Shown one piece after another: positions 1-7,304 of a DNA stretch of 36,757 nt (position 1 is its first letter; each line of letters starts with the position of its first letter). This stretch comes from Pseudooceanicola sp. (GTDB taxonomy: Bacteria > Pseudomonadota > Alphaproteobacteria > Rhodobacterales > Rhodobacteraceae): positions 1-36,757 of the forward strand of contig PAPR01000069.1 of assembly GCA_002709085.1 (NCBI GenBank), in the 5' to 3' direction. Position numbers and translations under genes: made by a program. The notes beneath the pieces were generated by a model. It did no database searches and was not told where the DNA came from. It saw nothing but the letters and a program-made list of their open reading frames with translations.

Positions 1-119
1 CGCGCCGCCACTATCTGATCGGTCGTGTTCCGGCCACACACCCCTCGGACATCCTGCGCAGGGCCTCTGAGCGGTTTTGCCAACGCTCCGATTTTTCGTG
101 AGCACCGTCGCAGAGAAAT

Positions 120-144
120 CCTAGATGGAAAAACCCTAGATGGA
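120..144. repeat. 10-bp direct repeat at the 3' end of the SDR gene
   Basis: CCTAGATGGA occurs at 120-129 and again at 135-144, a period of 15 bp. The right-hand copy contains the SDR stop codon (minus strand TAG at 136-138). It looks like a small tandem slippage duplication. The rest of 1-135 holds no gene I can support. Confidence 0.6.
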
Positions 145-915
145 CTTGCGAGATGTGATGCCCCCATCGACGGTCACTATGGTTCCCGAGATGTAGGTCG
201 CGCGTGGTGACGCCAGAAAGGCGAACAGATCCGCCACTTCGCGCACACTTGCGGCGCGACCGAGGGGGAATTGCTCCATCATTTCCGTGTATCTGCTTTC
301 ATCGCCCCAAGCCTCTTTGGCGCGGACCTTCATGAGCTTGACGATCCGGTCGGTCGCGACGGGGCCGGGATTGATACCGACGACACGGATGCCATCGTCA
401 AGGCTCTTGCCGCCCAAGGATCGGGTAAAACCCATCAGGGCCGCGTTGCCCGTGGAGCCCGCAATATACCGGAAGTCGGGATTTTCGCCGCCATTGCCGA
501 TATTGTTCAGTATGACGCCGCCCCCGGCGGTCCTCATGCGTTTGTAGAAACTGCGACAAAGGTCGATGTAACCAAAGACCTTTACCTCCCAACCAGCACG
601 CCATGCCTTTTCATCGACTTGCCATAAGTCGCCGCCGGAAATGGCGCCGGCATTGTTCACCAACACATCGACATCCCCCGCAGCCGCGCAAATGGCATCG
701 GCCGAGCCCGCAGCCGAAATGTCGTGTTCGTGTACGGTAATCTCGACCCCGTGTGTTTCGCGCAGATGCGCGGCAAGGGCGTCCATTTTATCCACAGAGC
801 GGGCGACAAGGTGCAGATTACACCCCTCTTCGGCGAAGACCTCAGCCAAGCCTGCACCGATCCCTTGTGACGCACCTGTGATCAGGACCGTCTTTCCGCT
901 CAGCATTAAGTCCAT
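136..915 (-). CDS. SDR-family oxidoreductase with degenerate catalytic motif
   Basis: A 259-residue short-chain dehydrogenase/reductase fold protein, presumably cytoplasmic. The start at 915 is chosen because AGGGA lies 8 nt upstream and the Rossmann motif TGASQGIG then falls at residues 13-20; an in-frame extension to 996 has no family-like sequence. NNAG is at 87-90 and the post-catalytic INPGPVATD at 181-189, so cofactor binding looks intact. The Ser-Tyr-Lys active site does not: the serine region reads NNIGNGG, and after Y150 the YxxxK lysine position is Ser154 (or Asn157 if the AAL motif is used to align). I believe similar variants occur in other alphaproteobacterial SDRs, but that is memory. 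Substrate unknown. It stands alone, transcribed towards the window edge. Confidence 0.85.
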   Translation of the reverse strand: MDLMLSGKTVLITGASQGIGAGLAEVFAEEGCNLHLVARSVDKMDALAAHLRETHGVEITVHEHDISAAGSADAICAAAGDVDVLVNNAGAISGGDLWQVDEKAWRAGWEVKVFGYIDLCRSFYKRMRTAGGGVILNNIGNGGENPDFRYIAGSTGNAALMGFTRSLGGKSLDDGIRVVGINPGPVATDRIVKLMKVRAKEAWGDESRYTEMMEQFPLGRAASVREVADLFAFLASPRATYISGTIVTVDGGITSRKSI

Positions 916-1297
916 AATTTCGTTCCCTGCTTTCGTTTTGTCCGGTCCGGCTGTCATTGGCATCCGGGTTTTCACGGATGCTGAGCCTTGGTGCACAGTT
1001 TACACGTCATCATCGGAGAGGTCGAGGAACCTGCCAAGTGGAGGTTGAGGACGGAAACCAGGCCCATCAGCTCTCACGGTCAGCACGCCTGGCGATTATC
1101 GAGCCGACCCTAGCGGGATGATCCGAGACCAATTCCCCAGCACTCAGGCACAAATGCACCGAATTTTGGCCTGTATCCGCCTCAGCGCGAATCGATCAAC
1201 TCTAGCGGAGGCCGCGCCAAAGCGGCCGGGATAGCCCGAGACCGGAACGCCCATGTACAAACGTAACTGTAAAATTGCGGAAAGACGGCTAAGTCAT
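916..1297. other. intergenic region between the SDR gene and tRNA-Leu
   Basis: About 380 bp without a supportable gene. It must hold the SDR promoter (minus strand) and the 3' flank of tRNA-Leu. A perfect 6-bp inverted repeat, GGCCGC / GCGGCC with a 6-nt loop, lies at 1210-1227, about 70 nt beyond the tRNA 3' end on the minus strand, but no T-run follows, so calling it a terminator would be speculative. Short reading frames here have no protein-like character. Confidence 0.5.
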
Positions 1298-1383
1298 TGG
1301 TACCCAAGGTCGGACTCGAACCGACAAGGCCGTTAAGCCGGGGGATTTTGAATCCCCTGCGTCTACCATTCCGCCACTTGGGC
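1298..1383 (-). tRNA. tRNA-Leu(CAA)
   Basis: On the minus strand the sequence folds as a class II tRNA of 86 nt including an encoded CCA (1298-1300). The acceptor strand GCCCAAG pairs with CTTGGGT (first pair G-U). The anticodon stem GGGGA/TCCCC encloses the loop TTCAAAA, giving anticodon CAA. A long variable arm and a T-loop GTTCGAG follow. It reads the TTG leucine codon. The overlapping plus-strand reading frame is an artefact of the tRNA sequence. Confidence 0.95.
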
Positions 1384-1548
1384 CCCTTGCCGGTCAGCGC
1401 AGAGGCCACCGGCGCGGATGTCCTACTCTGTCATGTGGCGATCGTCCAGCGCGAATACGCAAGCTTCGCGACAGAACTCCCCCGACGCGACCTTGACCAT
1501 ACCCGGCCCGCCATGGTTGTTGACGCCAAAGAAAAGGGATCGGGCGGA

Positions 1549-2124
1549 ATGCGAAGACTCTACGACTGGATGCTGCGCATGGCGGAACATCCCAATGCGC
1601 TCTGGGTGCTGGCCGTGATCGCCTTTGCCGAAGCCTCGGTCTTTCCGATACCGCCCGACGTTCTGATGATCCCGATGATCATCGCCCGCCCTCGCCGCGC
1701 ATGGCTGATCGCTAGCATTGCAATGGTGGCCTCGGTCTCGGGCGGGTTGCTGGGGTACGCCATCGGGGCTCTGGCTTTTGACAGCCTCGGGGAGCCGATC
1801 CTCACCGCGATGGGCAAGGCCGATTCGATGGCGCAGTTCAACGAGGCCTTCGTGGATGCAGGGTTCTGGGCGGTCCTGGGCGCAGGCATCACACCCTTCC
1901 CGTTCAAGGTCATCACCATCATGGCCGGTTGGACGGGCATGCCGCTGGCGACCTTCATCATCACGGCGGTGATCGCGCGCGGCATCCGGTTCTACCTCGT
2001 CGCGACCCTGCTGTGGTACTTCGGCGCGCCGATCCGCGCGTTTATCGAACAGCGACTCGGTCTGGTCTTCACGGCGTTTTTCATTGTGCTGATCGGCGCA
2101 TTCTTCTTGATACGGTTCATATGA
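1549..2124 (+). CDS. DedA/VTT-domain membrane protein, YqaA type
   Basis: A 191-residue integral inner-membrane protein. The start at 1549 begins MRRLYDWMLRMAEHPNALW; the frame is open further upstream but that part overlaps tRNA-Leu. GGCGGA lies just before the ATG. A first hydrophobic stretch (about 18-45) contains the FAEASVFPIPPDVLMIP pattern of the DedA/SNARE-associated family, followed by Gly/Ala-rich helices and the conserved GAGITPFPFK and RGIRFY patterns. DedA-family proteins are linked to phospholipid translocation and membrane homeostasis; the small YqaA branch is little characterised. Its stop overlaps the dsbB start (ATGA at 2121), so the two are probably translationally coupled. 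Confidence 0.85.
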   Translation: MRRLYDWMLRMAEHPNALWVLAVIAFAEASVFPIPPDVLMIPMIIARPRRAWLIASIAMVASVSGGLLGYAIGALAFDSLGEPILTAMGKADSMAQFNEAFVDAGFWAVLGAGITPFPFKVITIMAGWTGMPLATFIITAVIARGIRFYLVATLLWYFGAPIRAFIEQRLGLVFTAFFIVLIGAFFLIRFI

Positions 2125-2579
2125 CAAAGTTCAGCGCACATATCATTGTCGCCGCGGGCGGCTCCCTCGTTCTCTTGCTGGGCGCCTTCTTCTTTCAGCA
2201 TGTGGTCGGGTTGGCGCCGTGCAAACTGTGCATCTGGCAACGCTGGCCGCATGTCGTGGCAATCCTGATCGGCGTGGCGGCCTTGGCTTTCGGGTCGCGG
2301 GTGCTGGCTTGGCTTGGTGCATTGGCGGCGCTGGTGACGGCGAGTGTCGGGCTTTACCATACCGGCGTGGAAAAGGGCTGGTGGGAAGGGCCGTCGACCT
2401 GCACCTCTTCGGGCGCGGGCAATCTGTCGGCGAATGACTTCTTTGACAAGGTCATTAACGCGCCCCTGATCCGCTGTGACGAGATCGCCTGGCAGATGCT
2501 CGGCCTCTCGATGGCCAGCTACAACGCGATCTTTGCAACCGTGCTCGCGACCTTCTGGATCCGCGCGGCGCGCAGCTGA
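2121..2579 (+). CDS. dsbB: disulfide bond formation protein DsbB
   Basis: 152 residues with four hydrophobic segments. DsbB reoxidises periplasmic DsbA and passes electrons to quinone in the inner membrane. Both redox cysteine pairs are present: C34-K-L-C37 in the APCKLCIWQR context that follows the first membrane segment, and the second periplasmic loop pair C94 and C119. The start ATG at 2121 overlaps the stop of the upstream DedA-like gene by 4 nt. The ORF is open upstream to 1929, but that part is the shadow of the neighbour. The protein is slightly shorter than the E. coli enzyme, as in other alphaproteobacterial DsbB. No dsbA is in the window. Confidence 0.93.
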   Translation: MTKFSAHIIVAAGGSLVLLLGAFFFQHVVGLAPCKLCIWQRWPHVVAILIGVAALAFGSRVLAWLGALAALVTASVGLYHTGVEKGWWEGPSTCTSSGAGNLSANDFFDKVINAPLIRCDEIAWQMLGLSMASYNAIFATVLATFWIRAARS

Positions 2580-2712
2580 ACGCATTCCCACCCCTAGCCT
2601 ACCGATGATCGCTGACGTATCACCATATCACGCCCCGAGGCTCAGGCCCGGTTGAGAGCAATATCCGCCCCGGCGCAGCACTTGCGTCGCGGACAGACCG
2701 AAGGACCGCCAG

Positions 2713-3834
2713 ATGACCAAAACCGCCCTCATTACAGGTGTCACCGGCCAGGACGGCTCTTACCTTGCGGAATTTCTGCTGGAAAAAGGCTACGACGTGC
2801 ATGGGATCAAGCGCCGCGCGTCCAATTTCAATACGCAGCGTATCGACCACATCTATCAGGATCCGCACGAGCGGAACCCCAAGCTGAAGCTGCACTACGG
2901 CGATCTGACCGACACTTCCAACCTGACGCGCATCCTGTCCGAGGTGCAGCCCGACGAGGTCTACAACCTCGGCGCGCAAAGCCACGTCGCCGTCAGTTTC
3001 GAAGCGCCCGAATACACCGCCGATGTCGATGGCATGGGCACCCTGCGCCTGCTGGAGGCGATCCGCTTTCTCGGCATGGAAAAGACGACGCGGTTCTATC
3101 AGGCCTCAACGTCCGAGCTTTACGGTCTGGTGCAAGAGACGCCGCAGCGCGAAACCACCCCGTTTTATCCACGCTCGCCCTATGCGGTCGCCAAGCTCTA
3201 CTCCTACTGGATCACGGTGAACTACCGCGAGGCCTACGGGATGTATGCCTGCAACGGCATCCTCTTTAATCACGAAAGCCCGCGGCGCGGCGAAACCTTT
3301 GTCACCCGCAAGATCACCCGCGGCATGGCGAATATCGCGCAGGGGTTGGAAGACTGCCTCTACATGGGCAACATCGATTCACTGCGGGACTGGGGCCACG
3401 CCAAGGATTACGTGCGCATGCAGTGGATGATGCTGCAACAGGACGCCGCCGAGGATTTCGTCATCGCCACCGGCAAGCAATATTCCGTGCGCGAGTTCAT
3501 CACCTGGTCCGCGGAGGAATTGGGGATCACGCTGGATTTCAGTGGCTCCGGCGTCGATGAGATCGCCACTATCACGGCAATCGCGGGCGACCTCGCCCCG
3601 GCACTGAAAGTCGGTGACGTCGTGGTCCGCATCGATCCACGCTATTTCCGCCCTGCCGAGGTCGAGACCCTGCTGGGCGATCCCACCAAGGCCAAGGAGC
3701 TGCTGGGCTGGGTGCCCCAGATCACGGCGCAGGAGATGTGCGCCGAGATGGTCGCCGACGATCTGCGAACCGCCCGCCGCCACGCCCTGCTGAAAGATCA
3801 CGGGCTCGACCTGCCGATCTCGCTGGAGAGCTGA
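2713..3834 (+). CDS. gmd: GDP-mannose 4,6-dehydratase
   Basis: 373 residues. It converts GDP-D-mannose to GDP-4-keto-6-deoxymannose, the first step to GDP-L-fucose and related 6-deoxy sugars. An extended-SDR Rossmann motif, GVTGQDG, is at residues 9-15. The signature [13 protein letters not shown] follows, and the catalytic residues are visible as STSE at 132-135 and Y157-xxx-K161. Length matches the family (about 370). AGGA lies about 10 nt before the ATG. Its stop is 4 nt from the fcl start, so the pair forms an operon. No glycosyltransferase is adjacent in this window, so the destination of the sugar (capsule, LPS or exopolysaccharide) cannot be seen. Confidence 0.97.
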   Translation: MTKTALITGVTGQDGSYLAEFLLEKGYDVHGIKRRASNFNTQRIDHIYQDPHERNPKLKLHYGDLTDTSNLTRILSEVQPDEVYNLGAQSHVAVSFEAPEYTADVDGMGTLRLLEAIRFLGMEKTTRFYQASTSELYGLVQETPQRETTPFYPRSPYAVAKLYSYWITVNYREAYGMYACNGILFNHESPRRGETFVTRKITRGMANIAQGLEDCLYMGNIDSLRDWGHAKDYVRMQWMMLQQDAAEDFVIATGKQYSVREFITWSAEELGITLDFSGSGVDEIATITAIAGDLAPALKVGDVVVRIDPRYFRPAEVETLLGDPTKAKELLGWVPQITAQEMCAEMVADDLRTARRHALLKDHGLDLPISLES

Positions 3835-3838
3835 GGGA

Positions 3839-4833
3839 ATGGGGGCAGAGCCGACATCGCGCGCGCGCAAGGTCTATATCGCGGGGCACCGTGGTATGGT
3901 CGGCAATGCTATCCTGTCGCGCCTGCAACGCCGCGCCGAAGGTGGCGAGCGGCTGGAGCTGGTGACACGCACCCATGCCGAGCTGGACCTGACGGATCAG
4001 TCGGAGGTGCGCGACTTCATGCAGGCAACGCGACCCGATACCGTGATCCTTGCCGCCGCGAAGGTCGGCGGCATCCATGCCAACAACACCTACCCTGCTG
4101 ATTTATTTACGAAAACCTGATGATCGAATGCAACGTTATCCATCAGGCTTTTGCTGCCGGCGTACGCTCACTGCTGCAACTGGGATCGTCCTGCATCTAC
4201 CCTAGGGCCGTCGCGCAGCCGATGGCCGAGACCGCCCTGCTGACCGGCCCGCTGGAGGCCACGAACGAACCCTACGCCATCGCCAAAATCGCCGGGATCA
4301 AGCTATGCGAGAGCTACAACCGCCAGCATGGAGCCGATTATCGCAGTGTCATGCCGACCAACCTTTATGGTCCGCGCGATAACTTTCACCCCGAAAACAG
4401 CCACGTCCTGCCTGCCCTGATCCGCCGCTTCCACGAGGCGGCACAGCAAGGCAAGGATGAAGTCGTGATTTGGGGCACCGGCACCCCGCGGCGTGAATTC
4501 CTGCACGTCGATGATATGGCGGAGGCCTCGCTCTTTGTGCTGGACCTGCCGAAACAGGTGTATGACGACAACACCGACCCGATGCTGAGCCATATTAACG
4601 TCGGCAGCGGCACCGACATCTCGATCCTCGACCTCGCGCATCTGGTCGCGCGCGTCACAGGCTTTACCGGGCGCATCCTGACTGATCCGGACAAACCCGA
4701 TGGCACGATGCGCAAGCTGATGGACGTTAGCCGCCTGGAGGCCATGGGCTGGCAAGCCAGCATCGGGCTGGAGGACGGGATTGCGGCGACTTACGATTGG
4801 TTTTTGCAGAACGCAGAGACGGTCAGGAGTTAG
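3839..4833 (+). pseudogene. fcl: GDP-L-fucose synthase, split by a one-base deletion
   Basis: GDP-4-keto-6-deoxymannose epimerase/reductase (GDP-L-fucose synthase, WcaG/Fcl). The N-terminal part (3839-4120, 93 codons) carries the Rossmann motif GHRGMVG (16-22) and ANNTYPAD, then reads LFTKT and stops. The C-terminal part (4120-4833) continues with the family sequence, including GSSCIYP, the YAIAK catalytic motif and [11 protein letters not shown]. Adding one T to the run at 4103-4107 restores [11 protein letters not shown] and a protein of about 331 residues, the normal size. TGATG at 4118-4122 joins the pieces, so reinitiation is conceivable, but cofactor and catalytic segments would be separate chains. 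All other residues look conserved, so the lesion is recent or a sequencing error. I see no slippery heptamer for programmed -1 frameshifting. Confidence 0.9.
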
Positions 4834-5043
4834 CGGCGGAGGCCAGCCGACTGTCCTTTCCCTTTGGCCAGTTCCCACCGAGTCGAAGCCACAGGTTGGC
4901 GAAGTCAGGGTCGCTATTCAGATGGCAGGACGCTGGAAAAAGCCGCACAACGATCTCCAATAAACGGCACGATCCATTCGATGGGGTTAATCACCTGGTG
5001 ACCATGCCCATCTACCGTCCTTTACGTATTTGGAGGCAGCCCA

Positions 5044-5856
5044 ATGAAGGTAGGTCAATTCGTTCGGCAACATGCTCATTTAATTTTCGATTACTGTAGG
5101 ACGATTGATACGACGGAACTTTCACGCCTTCAGGATCCGCAATACTCAAAAGATACTTTTGACATCAATTATCCCTTCTGCCGGCCGGTATCGGAAATCA
5201 CCCCAGACGAGCATACTCGCTATTATAATGCCACGCATCACCTTCATGGTCTCCAGGTTCGGATGACAAGTCAGTGGTTTAGCAAAAGCCTGCCCTTGAT
5301 GCGCCAATACCTAACAAACAGAGGGATCTCCTATGGCGAAAGTCTGCAACCCGAGACGCCCTCACCAACAGCTCAGGGACGATCGATCCGCGGTCGACAC
5401 CGCGGCAACGCCATTGGCAACGCTCAAAACGCGTTCGTCCGGCATCTCCTTAGCCGTATCGGTGGCGAGCAGTTTAGCGCTGAGCAATGGAAATCCGTGA
5501 TCTCTGAATTCGGCCAGCGATGCGCCTATTGCGACGCGGAGGGCGATTTGGTGATGGATCACGTCATCCCGATCAACCGTACCGCACTCGGCGAACACCG
5601 CCTCGGCAATCTCGTTCCTGCCTGTCGAACTTGCAATGCGACAAAAGCCGGCCAAGATTATCGCGCGTTCCTTGGGCAAAGGGATGACCGGATAACCACG
5701 ATAAATGCGCATATGGCCAGATATGATTATGTACCAATCGGAGAAAATGAAAAACTTGGTCAGATTATAGAGTTAGCTCATCAGGACGTGCGACAGCTTG
5801 CCGATCGTTACGCCACGATAATCGACACCTTACTTGCCGAGGACGATAGCTCGTGA
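5044..5856 (+). CDS. HNH endonuclease domain protein
   Basis: 270 residues with a strong ribosome binding site (GGAGG, 7 nt spacer). The C-terminal half is a clear zinc-type HNH nuclease: C160-A-Y-C163, MDHVIPI with D172-H173, GNLVPAC with N189 and C194, then C197-N198 and K201. The metal-binding and catalytic residues all appear present, so it should be active on DNA. The first ~125 residues match no family I recognise and have unusual Tyr/His-rich stretches (YYNATHHLH at 60-68); the last ~50 residues are probably helical. No methylase, restriction subunit, toxin-antitoxin partner or phage gene is beside it. It is visibly less GC-rich than its neighbours, which suggests transfer. Defence or a selfish element are options; the role is unknown. 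Confidence 0.8.
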   Translation: MKVGQFVRQHAHLIFDYCRTIDTTELSRLQDPQYSKDTFDINYPFCRPVSEITPDEHTRYYNATHHLHGLQVRMTSQWFSKSLPLMRQYLTNRGISYGESLQPETPSPTAQGRSIRGRHRGNAIGNAQNAFVRHLLSRIGGEQFSAEQWKSVISEFGQRCAYCDAEGDLVMDHVIPINRTALGEHRLGNLVPACRTCNATKAGQDYRAFLGQRDDRITTINAHMARYDYVPIGENEKLGQIIELAHQDVRQLADRYATIIDTLLAEDDSS

Positions 5857-6113
5857 ACCGGTCTCGAGATATGAGCCGACCAGATTCCCGATTTCACCGA
5901 AATTGACGTATATCGTGAGAAGCGCGTCCGGAATATTCCCCGATTGGCCCCAACTGACCACGTCCAAAGCCTCATTGTCGGTCACGAATGCTTTGCGGCA
6001 ACTTGAGTGACGTAAACCGCGTCGAAACGACAGGGCGTTATTGCGCCAAGTCCACCAAAACTAAACTGAAAGGGTTTGCTTGAGAAAGCAATCTAAGGCG
6101 CGAAAGATGGGGA
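5857..6113. other. intergenic region between the HNH gene and tRNA-Ser
   Basis: About 257 bp of comparatively AT-rich sequence. The only long open frame is on the minus strand, with no ATG start, ending in TAA at 5830-5832 inside the HNH gene (see findings). I found no direct repeat of the tRNA-Ser 3' end that would mark an attachment site. Confidence 0.4.
6076..6091 (-). terminator. possible terminator hairpin after tRNA-Ser
   Basis: A perfect 6-bp stem, TTGCTT / AAGCAA with a 4-nt loop, begins 23 nt past the tRNA-Ser 3' end on the minus strand. It is followed by a T-rich but interrupted tract. Position and shape fit a weak intrinsic terminator. Confidence 0.35.
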
Positions 6114-6203
6114 TGGCGGACAGACAGGGATTCGAACCCTGGAGACGGTCTCCCGCCTACACACTTTCCAGGCGTGCGCCTTCGACCACTCGGCCACCTG
6201 TCC
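6114..6203 (-). tRNA. tRNA-Ser(GGA)
   Basis: Class II tRNA of 90 nt on the minus strand. The acceptor GGACAGG pairs with TCTGTCC, the discriminator is G, and CCA is encoded (6114-6116). The anticodon stem CACGC/GTGTG encloses CTGGAAA, so the anticodon is GGA, reading TCC and TCT. A long variable arm follows and the T-stem/loop reads CAGGG-TTCGAAT-CCCTG. Confidence 0.95.
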
Positions 6204-6212
6204 GTGACGCGC

Positions 6213-6241
6213 TCTTACACAGAGCAGCCCCTCGGGCGCAA
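6213..6241 (-). promoter_or_regulatory. possible tRNA-Ser promoter
   Basis: On the minus strand TTGCGC (6241-6236) and TGTAAG (6219-6214) are spaced 16 nt and would start transcription a few nt before the tRNA. The match to the sigma-70 consensus is moderate. The -35 hexamer abuts the long inverted repeat at 6241-6285. Confidence 0.4.
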
Positions 6242-6285
6242 CCCGATTTTCGGTCACTCCGCGTGGCTGTGACAAAAAATCGGGT
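6241..6285. repeat. 45-nt imperfect inverted repeat upstream of tRNA-Ser
   Basis: Arms ACCCGATTTT (6241-6250) and AAAATCGGGT (6276-6285) are perfectly complementary over 10 bp. Inside them GTCAC (6253-6257) and GTGAC (6269-6273) pair after a 2x2 internal loop, leaving an 11-nt loop. No T-run follows on either strand, so it is not an obvious terminator. It lies directly behind the presumed tRNA-Ser -35 box. Confidence 0.75.
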
Positions 6286-6687
6286 ATGGTGCTTCCGTCC
6301 TCGGCTAACTGCCGAGTTTGATAAACGAGGCCGACTTGGGCCCCATAGCTTGCCTGGAGCCTCCCATAGCCGCATCGCCGGGCTTTCCGCACAACAGATC
6401 ACAGTGAGCCAAAGACAGCACGCTGAGCGGGCGAGGCAAGCCGCATCGCGTTTGGACCTCACCGCAACCGTTCGTCTCGATGGCCGTCATCCAGCGACAC
6501 CCGAGATACCCTCCGACAAGTGGTTCACCAAACGTCAGGCGTCACAAAATAGGCCACCATCCCGAAATTCACGCTTTAATGACCCGCCGTAGGGGGACCC
6601 CGAACGATGCATCAAGGCACACCACCACGGTTTTGCCCTTTAAAACGGCACCACGCCAACCATCTTGCATTAAGCGGAGACTGGCCC
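6286..6687. other. non-coding stretch between tRNA-Ser and the first TetR gene
   Basis: About 400 bp without a supportable gene. A long plus-strand frame begins at 6480 and runs into the TetR gene, but the residues it adds are Pro/Arg/His-rich and unlike any regulator N-terminus. I see no RNA gene or repeat here. Confidence 0.5.
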
Positions 6688-6716
6688 TTGACGCTGTTCA
6701 AGCCCCGGCCTACCTA
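6688..6716 (+). promoter_or_regulatory. possible promoter of the first TetR-RND operon
   Basis: TTGACG (6688-6693), a 17-nt spacer, then TACCTA (6711-6716). The -35 box is good and the -10 weak. It sits 14 nt before the palindrome at 6730 and about 34 nt before the proposed TTG start. Confidence 0.35.
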
Positions 6717-6729
6717 ACGCCGAAAATTA

Positions 6730-6743
6730 ACCGACCGGACGGT
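6730..6743. promoter_or_regulatory. probable TetR-type operator (first module)
   Basis: ACCGACCGGACGGT is a 14-nt palindrome with 6 of 7 pairs matching. It closely resembles the second module's palindrome at 11853-11865 and the ACCGAC..GTCGGT pattern I associate with TetR-family sites. It lies between the putative promoter and the TetR start, the right place for autorepression. Confidence 0.5.
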
Positions 6744-6749
6744 ACAGCC

Positions 6750-7304
6750 TTGAGCGAGCAGAAGACCCCAGAAAAATCGAGAAACGCATCGTCCAAGATC
6801 CTTGGCGCTGCGCGGACCATCGCTGCGCGTGAGGGAGCGGGAAAGGTGACGATTGACGCGGTGGCGAAAGAGTCCGGCCTCAGCAAGGGTGGCGTGCTTT
6901 ACAACTATCCGACCAAAAAGGCGCTGCTTTCCGGGTTGCTGGATCAAATGCTCATCGAACACAGGGAGCTTGTCGGCAAAGTGTCGGAGCAAAGCCCTTC
7001 GCAAACCCTGCACGGCCACCTCATGACGGTCTTCCACTCGGGAAACCTGAACGAAGACCTGTCGATGGCTATTCTCGCAGCTTCCGCGTCGGACCCGCGA
7101 CTGCTGGACCCGCTGCGGGACGAAATGACCTCCCACCTCGAACATATCCTGACCGAGACCTCGGATCCCGCCGGCGCCATGATTGCCGTCCTGGCGATCC
7201 AGGGCATGCGGTTCCAGAAACTTCTAGACCTTCCAAACGGCGGTGCGGCTCTTCGGGAGCCCATCATCGAGAGACTGAGGAAAATAATCGATGAACTCGA
7301 CTAG
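6750..7304 (+). CDS. TetR/AcrR-family transcriptional regulator (first RND module)
   Basis: About 184 residues from a TTG start at 6750. I prefer this start because the family homology begins right after it and the putative operator lies just upstream; no ATG exists nearby in frame. There is no strong ribosome binding site. The N-terminal TetR helix-turn-helix occupies about residues 14-60, with the recognition region GLSKGGVLYNYPTKKALL. The C-terminal ligand domain (about 65-180) resembles the TetR_C_37-type group, recalled rather than searched. The 3' end overlaps the next gene by 14 nt, so regulator and pump share an operon. It probably represses its own operon and is released by a pump substrate; the ligand is unknown. 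Confidence 0.85.
   Translation: MSEQKTPEKSRNASSKILGAARTIAAREGAGKVTIDAVAKESGLSKGGVLYNYPTKKALLSGLLDQMLIEHRELVGKVSEQSPSQTLHGHLMTVFHSGNLNEDLSMAILAASASDPRLLDPLRDEMTSHLEHILTETSDPAGAMIAVLAIQGMRFQKLLDLPNGGAALREPIIERLRKIIDELD

Noticed and set aside
1210..1227. terminator for tRNA-Leu
   Set aside because: The hairpin is about 70 nt past the tRNA and lacks a following T-run.
1297..1548. N-terminal extension of the DedA-like gene
   Set aside because: It is translated from tRNA-Leu sequence and intergenic DNA; the family sequence begins at 1549.
4100..4122. programmed -1 frameshift in fcl
   Set aside because: No X-XXY-YYZ slippery heptamer in the zero frame and no obvious downstream stem; a deletion explains it better.
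6100..6210. attachment-site repeat of the tRNA-Ser 3' end around the HNH islet
   Set aside because: No second copy of the tRNA 3' sequence was found between fcl and the tRNA.
6480..6749. upstream part of the first TetR reading frame as coding
   Set aside because: Composition is unlike a regulator; it contains the putative promoter and operator, and TetR homology starts only after 6750.
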